36,458 nt of DNA from Comamonadaceae bacterium. Its GTDB lineage: Bacteria; Pseudomonadota; Gammaproteobacteria; Burkholderiales; Burkholderiaceae_C. The position numbers were made by a program, and so were the translations under genes. The notes beneath the pieces were generated by a model. It worked only from the letters and a program-made list of their open reading frames with translations. It did no database searches and was not told where the DNA came from. Shown piece after piece: positions 1 through 8,113 of this stretch (the first letter of the stretch is position 1; each line of letters begins with the position of its first letter). Where the stretch lies: contig CANFWT010000022.1 in NCBI GenBank assembly GCA_947450895.1, forward strand, positions 1-36,458. The letters run 5' to 3'.

Positions 1-398
1 AAGTTGCCCGAAATCACCCGCACCGTGGAGTCCGCCATGGGCGTGTTGGGCAGGCCCTGGCTGAATGCAGCCTCAATCTCGTAGCGCAGCTGGCCGGCTG
101 CCTCTTGCGCGCAGTCCAGCGCCACTTCGTCGGTGATGCGGATGCCGTGGGAATACTTGGGCACATGGCCCTTGGCCTGCAACTGCTCGTTCACCTGGGG
201 CCGAAAGCCGTGCACCAGCACAATCTTCACCCCCATGCTCTGAATCATGGCCAGGTCTTGCGCCAAATGTGGCAGCTTGCCCGCCGCCACCGCCTCGCCC
301 GCAATGCCCACCACAAAAGTCTGGTTGCGAAACTTGTGGATGTAGGGCGCGACCGACCGAAACCAGGGTACGAAGGTGAAATTGAAGACGGAGGTCAT
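1..398 (-). CDS. argA: N-acetylglutamate synthase ArgA, amino-acid kinase-like N-terminus (partial)
   Basis: Reading from 398 down to the window edge gives about 132 residues beginning MTSVFNFTFVPWFRSVAPYI. They include the kinase-fold stretch VVGIAGEAVAAGKLPHLAQD and the glycine/histidine segment VLVHGFRPQVNEQL. This is the N-terminal amino-acid kinase domain of proteobacterial N-acetylglutamate synthase, which makes the first intermediate of arginine biosynthesis from glutamate and acetyl-CoA. The GNAT catalytic domain lies outside the window, so ArgA rather than N-acetylglutamate kinase (ArgB) is inferred from the start (FRSVAPYIHKFRNQTFVVGIAG) and not proven. The ATG at 398 is the natural start. 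I see no strong Shine-Dalgarno sequence ahead of it. It is divergent from hrpA across a 210 bp gap. Confidence 0.85.
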   Translation of the reverse strand, partial: MTSVFNFTFVPWFRSVAPYIHKFRNQTFVVGIAGEAVAAGKLPHLAQDLAMIQSMGVKIVLVHGFRPQVNEQLQAKGHVPKYSHGIRITDEVALDCAQEAAGQLRYEIEAAFSQGLPNTPMADSTVRVISGN

Positions 399-608
399 GG
401 GCGGTGGTGTGGCTGCGAAGCGGGGGTTGACTAGCCGTTAATGTAGCGAAGGCGGGGAAGGGGCCCTGCGCCGGGCCAGGTGCCGTCTGCACTTTGGGGA
501 ATCTGGGCACGTTCATAAAGTCGGAAAACCTTTGCCGGGGCGCTTGCCTTCGTGCGACAAGGCATCAGCACCGGCAAAGTCTAGGCCCCACGCTGGGATA
601 ATCCCCCA
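399..608. promoter_or_regulatory. argA/hrpA divergent intergenic region
   Basis: These 210 bp separate two divergent genes, so promoters for both should lie here. I do not see a convincing sigma-70 pair. A small palindrome (tgggataatccccca, 594-608) abuts the hrpA start. No small ORF or RNA is supported. Confidence 0.3.
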
Positions 609-3600
609 GTGAACGCCCCCCATCCCCCCACCCCCCTGCACATCGACTTCCCTGAAAACCTGCCCGTCTCCGCCCGGCGCGAGGAAATCATGGCCGCGCT
701 GGCGGCGCACCAGGTGATCATCGTGTGTGGCGAGACCGGCTCGGGCAAGACCACGCAGCTGCCCAAGATTGCGCTGGCCATGGGGCGTGGGCTTTGCAAT
801 TACCCCACCACGCTGGCGGACGGCCGGCCCGCGCCGCGCGGCAAGCTGATTGGCCACACCCAGCCCCGGCGCATCGCGGCCAGCAGTGTGGCCAAGCGGA
901 TTGCTGAGGAGTTGAAGACGCCGCTGGGCGAGGTGGTGGGTTTCAAGGTGCGTTTCCAAGACCGGCTCTCGCGTGACGCGTCGGTCAAGCTCATGACCGA
1001 CGGCATTTTGTTGGCCGAGACGCAGACCGACCCGCTGCTCAACGCCTACGACACCATCATCATCGACGAGGCGCATGAGCGCAGCCTGAACATCGACTTT
1101 TTGCTGGGCTACCTGCGCCAGATACTGCCGCGCCGCCCAGACCTGAAAATCATCGTGACCTCGGCCACGATTGACGCGCAGCGCTTTGCGGACCACTTTG
1201 CGACGCGAAAACGCCTGCCGCCGGGCCGCCCCAAGGCAGGCGACGCCCCCTCGGGGGGCAGCGACGACGCGCAGCGCGGAGCGTGGGGGCCAGAAGAACG
1301 CCTGCCGCCGGGCCGCCCCAAGGCAGGCGACGCCCCCTCGGGGGGCAGCGACGACGCGCAGCGCGGAGCGTGGGGGCCATCCACACCGGCCCCCGTCATC
1401 ATGGTGTCTGGCCGCATGTTTCCCGTTGAGCAGCGCTACCGCCCCTTTGAGGAAAGCCGCGAATACGACCTGAACAACGCGATTGCCGATGGCGTGGACG
1501 AGCTGTGGCGCGGCGGGGTGGGGGGCGATATTTTGGTGTTCCTGCCCGGCGAGCGCGAGATTCGTGAGGCTGCTGACCACCTGCGCCGCCACCTGAGCCA
1601 CCAGCCGGTGATGCGCGGCTGCGAGGTGCTGCCGCTGTTTGCGCGCCTGAGTCCGGCCGAGCAAGACCGTATTTTTGATGGCCACACCGGGCGGCGCGTG
1701 GTGCTGGCCACCAATGTGGCCGAAACCTCGCTCACGGTGCCGGGCATCCGCTATGTGATTGACGCGGGCACGGCGCGCATCAAGCGCTACAGCTTTCGCA
1801 GCAAGGTGGAGCAGTTGCTGGTGGAGCCGATCAGCCAAAGCTCGGCCAACCAACGCGCCGGGCGCTGCGGGCGTGTGGCCGACGGCGTGTGCATTCGCCT
1901 GTACGAACAAAAAGACTTTGAGGGGCGCGACCGTTTTACCGACCCCGAAATCTTGCGCTCCTCGCTGGCCGGGGTGATTTTGCGGATGAAGTCGCTGCGC
2001 CTGGGCGTGGTGGAAGACTTTCCGTTCATCGAGCGACCCTCCGGGCGCGCCATAGCCGACGGCTACCAGCTTTTGAACGAACTCGGCGCCGTGGACGAGG
2101 CCAACGAACTCACGCCCCTGGGCCAGGAGCTGGCGCGCCTGCCGCTGGACCCGCGCGTGGGCCGCATGATTTTGGAGGCGCGCAGTCGCCAGGCGCTGGA
2201 CGAAGTGCTGATCATCGCCTCGGCCCTGAGCGTGCAAGACGTGCGCGACCGCCCCATGGACATGCAAGCCCAGGCCGACCAGGCGCACGCCAAGTTTGAT
2301 GACGAAAAAAGCGAATTCAGCGGTTATCTGAAGCTGTGGAAGTGGATTAGTGATGCGCGTGGTGAAAGGAAATTGGGGTCGGATCCCGATTTCGCGCAGC
2401 GAAACTCGGGCTCTGACCCCAATTTACGCTCCCCGCAGAAACCAAATGAATTTGGGTCCGGTGAATTGGGGTCAGAGCCGGAGTTTCGCTTTGCGAAATC
2501 GGGATCCGACCCCAATTCACCCGCTGCGCGAAATCGGGATCCGACCCCCTTTGCCTCGACCCACAAACTCAGCAACCGCCAATACGAACAACTCTTACGC
2601 CAAAACTTCGTCAACGTCCGCCGCCTGCGCGAGTGGAAAGACATCCACAGCCAGCTCCACACCGTGGTGGCCGAACACAAATGGCGGTTGAACACCACGC
2701 CGGCGTCCTACGAGCAGTTGCACCTGTCCATGCTGGCCGGGCTTTTGGGCAACGTGGGCTGCAAGGTAGAAAACGAGGGCCAGCAAGGGGAATACCTGGG
2801 CGCGCGCGGCATCAAGTTTTTTGCCCATCCGGGCGCGCACCTGGCCAAAAAGCCGGGGCGCTGGATTGTGGCGGCCGAACTGGTAGAAACCACGCGCCTG
2901 TTTGGGCGGGGCATTGCCAACATTGATCCGCAGTGGCTGGAGCAAGTGGGCGGCCATTTGTTAAAGAAGCAGTTGCTGGACCCGCATTGGGAGAAAAAAG
3001 CCGCCGAAGTGGTGGCGCTGGAGCGCGCCACGCTTTACGGCATCGTGGTCTACAGCGGGCGGCGGGTGAACTACGGCCGGGTGGACTTGGCCGGTGCACG
3101 CGAGGTGTTTATCCGCGAGGCGCTGGTGGCCGGCCAGTGGGACAGCCCGCTGCCGTTTTTGGCGGCCAACCTGAAACTCATCAAGCAGGTGGAAGAGCTG
3201 GAACACAAGGCGCGTCGCCAGGACGTGCTGGTGGACGAGGAGCTGATTTACGCCTTCTACGACCAGCAGCTGCCCGCCGACGTGTGCAGCGGCTTTAGCT
3301 GCGAGCGCTGGTACCGCGAAGAGGTGAAAAAGCAGCCCCAGCTCTTGCTGCTGACCCGTGACGAGCTGATGCGCCACGAGGCCGCAGGCATCACCACCGC
3401 CACCTTTCCCAAAACCATCCGCCTGGGCGGCGTGGACTGCGCGGCCAGCTACTTGCACGCGCCGGGCGACACGCTGGACGGGGTGACGGTGACGGTGCCG
3501 CTGTTTGTGCTCAACCAGGTGAACGACGAGCGCGGCGAATGGCTGGTGCCGGGCATGCTGAAAGAAAAAGTGCAGGCCTTGCTCAAAACCCTGCACCAGC

Positions 3601-4982
3601 GCCCCCGCTCGCGCCTGGTGCCGCTGCCCGAGACCGCCACCCGCATGGCGGCCACCTTGAGCGACGAGCGCTTTGGCGCGGGCAGCCTGGTGGACGCGGT
3701 ATTGAAGCTGGTGCGCGAGGCCACGGCGCTGGACGTGGTGCGTGCCGACATCAAAATCGACATGCTCAGCCCGCACTTTTTCATGAACTTCAAGGTGGTC
3801 GACGAACATGGCCGCCAGTTGGGCCAAAGTCGTAACTTGGGCGCGCTCAAAGCCGAGTGGGGCAAGCAGGCGCGCGGGGCGTTTCAGGCGCTGGCGTCTT
3901 TGAAGCTAGGGCAGGGCGCTGGCGCGCCAACCGCAGCCGCGGGCACTGCGCCTTTTGGGGCGGGCGCGGCGTCTGCCCCTGTGGCCCGTGCGCCCGGTAG
4001 CGCACCCGTGGCGCCTGCGCAGCGCGGTTCGGCGGCATCAACTGCGCCGGTCCAAACCCCCGGCACTGCCAAACCCCCAGCAGCCTCCGCGCAAGCCAGC
4101 ATCCTGGACCAGCGCTTTACCGGCTGGACCTTTGGCGAGCTGCCCGAGCTGCTGGAGATTCGCAAGGGTGCGCAAACGCTGATCGGCTTCCCGGCCCTGA
4201 TGGACGCCGGGGACGCGGTAACAGTAGAGGTGTTTGACGAACCCGAGGCGGCGGCCGTCAAGCACCGCGCCGGCCTGCGCCGCCTGTTTGCCTTGCAAAT
4301 CAAGGACGCGCTCAAGTACCTGGAAAAAAACATTCCTGAGCTGCAAAAAATGGGCGTGTCCTACTTGCAAGTGGGGCGCGGCGAGGGCGCCACGCAACTG
4401 GGCGGCACGGTGGAAGAGCTGCGCGCCCAGATCATCGCGCTGGCGCTGGACCGCGCCTTTTTGCTCGACCCGCTGCCCACCGATGAATTCGCCTTCAAGC
4501 GACGCCTGGATGAGGGCCGGGGGCGTCTCACGCTGATTGCCAATGAGGTCGCCCGGCTGGCGGGAGTGGTGTTGATCGAATTTGCCACAGCGGCCCGCAA
4601 AATCAAGGACAGCAAAAACGCGCCTGAGGCCTGTGCGGACGCGCAGCAGCAGTTGCAGCGGCTTATTTCCAAACAGTTTCTATTGGCCACGCCTTGGGAC
4701 CGCTTGCAACACCTGGCGCGCTATTGCAAAGCCATCACCCTGCGCCTGGACAAGTACCGCGCCGACCCGGCGCGTGACGCCGCCCGCCTGGCCGAGCTGC
4801 GGCCCCTGGAGCAGCGCTACTGGCGCCTGGTGGCCGAGCGCAAGGGCGTGGTCGATGAGCGCATGGCTGAATTCAGGTGGTTGCTGGAAGAGCTGCGCGT
4901 GAGCTTTTTCGCCCAGGAACTGCGCACGCCCCAGCCGGTCAGCGTCAAACGACTTGAAAAAGCGTGGACGCAACTGGCCTGA
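609..4982 (+). CDS. hrpA: ATP-dependent RNA helicase HrpA with in-frame repeat insertions
   Basis: This is a 1457-residue DEAH-box RNA helicase of the HrpA family, which acts on structured RNA and stalled ribosomes in the cytoplasm. Visible motifs are Walker A GETGSGKT (41-48), DEAH (153-156), SAT (about 187-189) and motif VI QRAGRCGR (415-422). The helicase-associated domains and a long C-terminal DUF3418 region follow. The start is GTG at 609, because the frame has a TAG at 582-584 and no earlier start; no clear ribosome site is seen. It is longer than E. coli HrpA (about 1300). The excess includes two stretches unlike helicase sequence: residues about 201-257, a tandem GC-rich repeat between the SAT motif and the next core strand, and residues about 588-647, a palindromic repeat. 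An Ala/Pro-rich linker spans about 1100-1163. All helicase motifs are intact, so the protein is probably functional. Confidence 0.95.
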   Translation: MNAPHPPTPLHIDFPENLPVSARREEIMAALAAHQVIIVCGETGSGKTTQLPKIALAMGRGLCNYPTTLADGRPAPRGKLIGHTQPRRIAASSVAKRIAEELKTPLGEVVGFKVRFQDRLSRDASVKLMTDGILLAETQTDPLLNAYDTIIIDEAHERSLNIDFLLGYLRQILPRRPDLKIIVTSATIDAQRFADHFATRKRLPPGRPKAGDAPSGGSDDAQRGAWGPEERLPPGRPKAGDAPSGGSDDAQRGAWGPSTPAPVIMVSGRMFPVEQRYRPFEESREYDLNNAIADGVDELWRGGVGGDILVFLPGEREIREAADHLRRHLSHQPVMRGCEVLPLFARLSPAEQDRIFDGHTGRRVVLATNVAETSLTVPGIRYVIDAGTARIKRYSFRSKVEQLLVEPISQSSANQRAGRCGRVADGVCIRLYEQKDFEGRDRFTDPEILRSSLAGVILRMKSLRLGVVEDFPFIERPSGRAIADGYQLLNELGAVDEANELTPLGQELARLPLDPRVGRMILEARSRQALDEVLIIASALSVQDVRDRPMDMQAQADQAHAKFDDEKSEFSGYLKLWKWISDARGERKLGSDPDFAQRNSGSDPNLRSPQKPNEFGSGELGSEPEFRFAKSGSDPNSPAARNRDPTPFASTHKLSNRQYEQLLRQNFVNVRRLREWKDIHSQLHTVVAEHKWRLNTTPASYEQLHLSMLAGLLGNVGCKVENEGQQGEYLGARGIKFFAHPGAHLAKKPGRWIVAAELVETTRLFGRGIANIDPQWLEQVGGHLLKKQLLDPHWEKKAAEVVALERATLYGIVVYSGRRVNYGRVDLAGAREVFIREALVAGQWDSPLPFLAANLKLIKQVEELEHKARRQDVLVDEELIYAFYDQQLPADVCSGFSCERWYREEVKKQPQLLLLTRDELMRHEAAGITTATFPKTIRLGGVDCAASYLHAPGDTLDGVTVTVPLFVLNQVNDERGEWLVPGMLKEKVQALLKTLHQRPRSRLVPLPETATRMAATLSDERFGAGSLVDAVLKLVREATALDVVRADIKIDMLSPHFFMNFKVVDEHGRQLGQSRNLGALKAEWGKQARGAFQALASLKLGQGAGAPTAAAGTAPFGAGAASAPVARAPGSAPVAPAQRGSAASTAPVQTPGTAKPPAASAQASILDQRFTGWTFGELPELLEIRKGAQTLIGFPALMDAGDAVTVEVFDEPEAAAVKHRAGLRRLFALQIKDALKYLEKNIPELQKMGVSYLQVGRGEGATQLGGTVEELRAQIIALALDRAFLLDPLPTDEFAFKRRLDEGRGRLTLIANEVARLAGVVLIEFATAARKIKDSKNAPEACADAQQQLQRLISKQFLLATPWDRLQHLARYCKAITLRLDKYRADPARDAARLAELRPLEQRYWRLVAERKGVVDERMAEFRWLLEELRVSFFAQELRTPQPVSVKRLEKAWTQLA
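1210..1379 (+). repeat. Tandem GC-rich repeat, two 83-bp identical units (period 87 bp), inside hrpA
   Basis: Bases 1210-1292 and 1297-1379 are identical by eye. The period is 87 bp, exactly 29 codons, so the hrpA frame is preserved. Each unit contains the dyad-like core ccccctcggggggc and ends in gcggagcgtgggggcc. The encoded segment is RLPPGRPKAGDAPSGGSDDA and onward, repeated twice. Both units are free of stops in all three minus frames and at least two plus frames. A diverged copy of the same family lies inverted at 29969-30075. I recognise the ccccctcggggggcagcg-type sequence as a dispersed intergenic repeat style of Comamonadaceae genomes, but cannot count copies here. Confidence 0.85.
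2371..2548 (+). repeat. REP/BIME-like palindromic cluster inside hrpA
   Basis: Two long imperfect hairpins and a half copy lie here. Hairpin A, 2371-2424, has arms starting aattggggtc and ending gaccccaatt. Hairpin B, 2460-2521, has arms ggtgaattggggtc and gaccccaattcacc around a ttt loop. A half element at 2528-2548 is identical to the right arm of B (2493-2513). Arms read toward the centre as ggatcccgatttcgc or agagcc[c/g]gagtttcgc. This style of palindrome typically accompanies REP-associated tyrosine transposases (RAYT). No such transposase is in the window. The whole block is translated in the hrpA frame as repeats of GSDPDF / SGSDPN / GSEPEF. Confidence 0.85.
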
Positions 4983-5105
4983 ACCCGAGTTTCGGCACCA
5001 AGGCCAGCCCAAAAGTCACACGAAACGGCAGCCGAAACGTCATCCGAGGCTTCGGCCGAGACTTCAGCCTCAACGTCGGGGGCATCGCCCTGGGAACGGT
5101 GCCGC

Positions 5106-5441
5106 TTATTGACCCAGGTGCCAGAGATTGGTGGACCGCGCGCCGCTGCGGCAAAACGCCAACACGGGCCCTGGCGCGGCCTTCACCAGCGCCGCAAATT
5201 CGGCCACCTGCTCGGGCGTGATCTGGCCGCTGATGACCGGCAGGTAGTGGTAAGCCAGTCCGGCCGCCTGGGCGGCTTGCGCCATGGCCTGCGACGTGGG
5301 CTGGTCGGGGCCGCCCTCGCCATCGGGGCGGTTGTTGATGACGGTGTGAAAGCCGTGGGCTGCAATGGCTGCCATGTCCTGGGGGCTGATTTGCGGGGCG
5401 GTGGCGAATTGTTCGGTGTGTTGGCTGATGGAAATTGACAT
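5106..5441 (-). CDS. TIGR01244/DUF442 family protein (Blh-like phosphatase/sulfurtransferase)
   Basis: This 111-residue protein starts MSISISQHTEQF and ends with the active-site loop FCRSGARSTNLW, the nucleophilic cysteine being residue 97. The fold is the dual-specificity phosphatase type of DUF442 (beta-lactamase hydrolase-like, Blh, N-terminal domain). The CRSGxR loop is also the rhodanese-style loop, and family members are annotated as sulfur transferases. The motifs AHGFHTVINNRPDGEG and GLAYHYLPV are typical of the family. It lacks the metallo-beta-lactamase domain found in the fused forms. It lies 51 bp downstream of the DUF202 gene on the same strand, so they are probably co-transcribed. 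The exact substrate is unknown. Confidence 0.85.
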   Translation of the reverse strand: MSISISQHTEQFATAPQISPQDMAAIAAHGFHTVINNRPDGEGGPDQPTSQAMAQAAQAAGLAYHYLPVISGQITPEQVAEFAALVKAAPGPVLAFCRSGARSTNLWHLGQ

Positions 5442-5492
5442 GGTGGTCCTTGGGGAAATCGGGGGATCGATGGGGGCTAACCGCGCAGCACT

Positions 5493-5867
5493 TTAGGTGC
5501 CGCTCCAGATAAACCATGCGGCCATGGCCAAACCGGCCACCGCCAGGGCGTAGTTCAGCGCCGGTCCCATCCAGGTGTAATGGCCGCGCGGCACCTCGGG
5601 GTGGGTGAGGGTGAGCACAAAGCGTTGGTACTGCCACGCCGCCAGTGCCGACACCAATGCGCCCAGCACCAGAAACGCCACGCCAAACCAGAGCGTGGGC
5701 TTGGTGCTTTCCTGCACCACCGTGTGTGTGGCGTTGATCATGCGTACGAACAGGCCAAAACGTTCCACCACAAAGCCCAGGCCAATGAGCGCCACAGAGG
5801 TGCGCTGCCAGGCCAGCATGGTGCGTTCGGCAGCAAAAAATACGCGGGGGTCGTCAAGGTAGGACAT
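5493..5867 (-). CDS. DUF202 (YidH-like) inner-membrane protein
   Basis: This 124-residue protein begins MSYLDDPRVFFAAERTMLAW. The AAERTxLAWxRT signature defines the DUF202/YidH family. Three hydrophobic segments are visible: about 20-43 (SVALIGLGFVVERFGLF), 60-83 (LWFGVAFLVLGALVSALAAW) and 103-122 (LNYALAVAGLAMAAWFIW). It is a small polytopic inner-membrane protein with no established function. The start ATG is at 5867. It is the upstream member of a pair with the DUF442 gene. Confidence 0.85.
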   Translation of the reverse strand: MSYLDDPRVFFAAERTMLAWQRTSVALIGLGFVVERFGLFVRMINATHTVVQESTKPTLWFGVAFLVLGALVSALAAWQYQRFVLTLTHPEVPRGHYTWMGPALNYALAVAGLAMAAWFIWSGT

Positions 5868-5902
5868 GGTCTGGGTGCCGTGGTTCGGTGAAGAAAATAG
5901 GC

Positions 5903-7063
5903 TTAAAGTGTTTTAAGACGCGCCAGGGCTGCATGCAAGGTGGCCTCTTCCTTGGCAAAGCAAAAGCGCACGACCCGCTGGTCAAAGCCACCGGCGTAAA
6001 AGGCGGACATGGGAATTGCCGTAACGCCGACTTCGCGCGTGAGCCATTGGCAAAACTCTGCTTCGCTCTGGTCGCTGATGGCGGAGATATCTGCACACTG
6101 GAAGAACGTGCCTTCGCAGGGCAGCAGCTTGAAGGCGGTTTGCGCCAAGCCATCGCGAAACAGATCGCGCTTGCGCTGGTAAAAAGCCGGCAGGCTTTCG
6201 TAGGGAGCCACATCGCTCATGTAGGCGGCCAGGGCGTGCTGGACTGGCGTGTTGACGGTAAATACGTTGAACTGGTGCACTTTGCGGAACTCGGCCGTCA
6301 GTGCTGCGGGCGCGGCCACAAAGCCGACTTTCCAGCCTGTGACGTGGTAGGTCTTGCCAAAGCTCGAGACGATCAGCGCGCGCGCAACCAAGCGGGGGAA
6401 ACGCGCCGTGCTTTGGTGCTGCGCGCCATCGAACACCATGTGCTCGTACACCTCATCGCTGATGACGAAGACGTTCGTCGGTTCTAGCAATTCTTGCAGC
6501 GCCAGCATGTCCGCTTGGCTCCACACCGTGCCACTCGGGTTGTGCGGGGTGTTGATGATGATGGCGCGGGTTTTGGGCGTGAGTGCTGCCGCTATTTTGG
6601 CAAAGTCGGGGCGAAACGTGCCTGGCGTCAGGGGCACACGCACCACCACGCCGCCTGCCAATACGATGTTGGGCTGGTAGCTGTCGTAGCAGGGCTCTAA
6701 CACGATCACCTCGTCACCGGGGTGCACCAGGGCCAGCAGCGCGGTAAAGATAGCTTGGGTGGCACCTGCGGTGATGGTGATCTCGTCCGAGGCTCGGTAG
6801 CAGTGCCCATACAGGCGCTCGATTTTGGTGGCCACCGCTTCGCGCAGCGCCACCACGCCGGGCATGGGCGGGTATTGGTTGTGGCCGGCTTGCATGGCGC
6901 GGGTGACTTGGTCCAGCAAAGCCGGATCGCAGCCAAAGTCTGGAAAGCCTTGGCCCAGATTGACTGCCTGGTGCTGCGCTGCCAGGGCGGACATGACGGT
7001 AAAAATGGTGGTGCCCACGGCTGGCAGGCGGCTTTGCAATGCGGGGGTGCGGGGGGCGTGCAT
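5903..7063 (-). CDS. PLP-dependent aminotransferase, methionine aminotransferase (YbdL) type
   Basis: This is a class I/II fold-type I aminotransferase. It starts MHAPRTPALQSRLPAVGTTI and carries the N-terminal AVNLGQGFPDF motif, the cofactor-pocket PHNPSGTVW and ISDEVYEHMVF motifs, and SSFGKTYHVTGWKVG with the Schiff-base lysine at residue 237. The C-terminal CFAKEEATLHAAL matches the YbdL methionine aminotransferase, which transaminates 2-keto-4-methylthiobutyrate and aromatic keto acids. I chose ATG 7063 by alignment with YbdL. A TTG at 7093 would add ten residues and overlap the cysB stop as TTGA, which would couple translation. It lies directly downstream of cysB on the same strand, so a sulfur amino-acid salvage role is plausible. 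Confidence 0.88.
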   Translation of the reverse strand: MHAPRTPALQSRLPAVGTTIFTVMSALAAQHQAVNLGQGFPDFGCDPALLDQVTRAMQAGHNQYPPMPGVVALREAVATKIERLYGHCYRASDEITITAGATQAIFTALLALVHPGDEVIVLEPCYDSYQPNIVLAGGVVVRVPLTPGTFRPDFAKIAAALTPKTRAIIINTPHNPSGTVWSQADMLALQELLEPTNVFVISDEVYEHMVFDGAQHQSTARFPRLVARALIVSSFGKTYHVTGWKVGFVAAPAALTAEFRKVHQFNVFTVNTPVQHALAAYMSDVAPYESLPAFYQRKRDLFRDGLAQTAFKLLPCEGTFFQCADISAISDQSEAEFCQWLTREVGVTAIPMSAFYAGGFDQRVVRFCFAKEEATLHAALARLKTL

Positions 7064-7089
7064 ATTGAGCAAAGTGGCGTGATCGCTGG

Positions 7090-8043
7090 TCAAAGGTCAG
7101 CATCGCTGAGATGGCCGGCCATAGCGCGCGCTACGGTCTCGCGCGTCAGGCGGCTACTCAGAAGCTCGGCAAAGGTGTAAACAAAATTGCGCAAATAGGC
7201 GCTGCGTTTGAAGGCCACGCGCGCGGTGTTCTGGCCAAACAAGTGGCCCGCTGGACGCACCACCAGGCCGGTTTTGCCACCTTGCTCCATGATGTCGCGT
7301 ACCGCCATCTCGGCCACAATGCCTAATCCCAGCCCCAGGCGCACGTAGGTGGTAATGACATCGGAATCAATGGCTTCGAGCGCAATGCGTGGCTCCAACT
7401 TTTGCGCAGCAAAGGCCGCATCGATCTTGGTGCGACCGGTAAATGACGGGTGGTAGGTAATGAGCGGCTCGCGCGCCACTTCCTCGAGCGTAATACGCGA
7501 CTGTTGCGCCAGTGGATGGTCTATGGGCATCACTAGCATGTGTTGCCACTGGTAGCAGGGCAGGGTGACAAGCTCGGCGTAGTCGGCCAGTGACTCGGTG
7601 GCGATGCCGATTTCGGCCACCTCGTCCATGAGCATGCGCGCCACCTGGTCGGGAGCGCCCTGGTGCAGGCTGATGTTGACCTTGGGGAAGGTCGCGCGCA
7701 GGGCGGCCACTTTCTCTGGCAGTACGTAGCGCGCCTGGGTGTGGGTGGTGGCAATCGACAGCGTGCCGCTGTCTTGGCGGCTGTATTGGTCGCCAATGCG
7801 CTTGAGGTTGCCCACCTCGCGCAAGATCAGGTCGATGCTTTTAAGCACATGCTGTCCGGGCTCGGTGACGCGTTTGAGCCGCTTGCCGTGGCGGGCAAAA
7901 ATTTCGATGCCCAACTCGTCTTCGAGTTCGATGATTGCTTTGGACACGCCCGGCTGCGATGTGTGCAAGGCCTTGGCCGCCTCGGTGAGATTGAGGTTGC
8001 GGCGCACCGCCTCTTGGACAAAGCGAAACTGGTGAAGGTTCAT
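7090..8043 (-). CDS. cysB: LysR-family regulator CysB
   Basis: This 317-residue LysR-type regulator begins MNLHQFRFVQEAVRRNLNLT. The helix-turn-helix lies at about residues 19-41 (TEAAKALHTSQPGVSKAIIE). The effector domain carries TTHTQARYVLP, the CysB family pocket for N-acetylserine/sulfate. Later motifs (YHPSFTGRTKID, DSDVITTYVRLGLGLGI) are also CysB-like, and the length matches E. coli CysB (324). CysB activates sulfate assimilation genes and represses itself. The related regulator Cbl cannot be fully excluded from sequence alone. The aminotransferase follows on the same strand with almost no gap. The AT-rich stretch just upstream (8044-8100) is the likely promoter and autoregulatory site. 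Confidence 0.9.
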   Translation of the reverse strand: MNLHQFRFVQEAVRRNLNLTEAAKALHTSQPGVSKAIIELEDELGIEIFARHGKRLKRVTEPGQHVLKSIDLILREVGNLKRIGDQYSRQDSGTLSIATTHTQARYVLPEKVAALRATFPKVNISLHQGAPDQVARMLMDEVAEIGIATESLADYAELVTLPCYQWQHMLVMPIDHPLAQQSRITLEEVAREPLITYHPSFTGRTKIDAAFAAQKLEPRIALEAIDSDVITTYVRLGLGLGIVAEMAVRDIMEQGGKTGLVVRPAGHLFGQNTARVAFKRSAYLRNFVYTFAELLSSRLTRETVARAMAGHLSDADL

Positions 8044-8113
8044 GTCAAATATCAGCTATAGAAGGTATTTATTATGCTGTATTCTCCTAATGTCGACCGG
8101 CTGCTCGAAGTAC
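8044..8113 (-). promoter_or_regulatory. AT-rich cysB upstream region
   Basis: This 70 bp gap between the cbiX stop and the cysB start is noticeably AT-rich on the cysB side (tattta, tataga and atatt runs at 8045-8080), against a GC-rich background. It is the only space for a cysB promoter and for CysB autoregulation. I cannot assign exact -35/-10 hexamers with confidence. Confidence 0.3.

Noticed and set aside
1210..1379. Tandem repeat as a CRISPR array
   Set aside because: There are only two units with no variable spacers, and the sequence is translated in the hrpA frame.
513..2288. Long minus-strand ORF (591 codons) opposite hrpA
   Set aside because: It is a shadow of the GC-rich hrpA frame, has compositionally odd His/Ala/Arg-rich sequence and no recognisable domain, and even traverses the repeats.
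7064..7093. TTG at 7093 as start of the aminotransferase
   Set aside because: It is possible because it overlaps the cysB stop as TTGA, but ATG 7063 matches the YbdL N-terminus better. It is kept only as an alternative.
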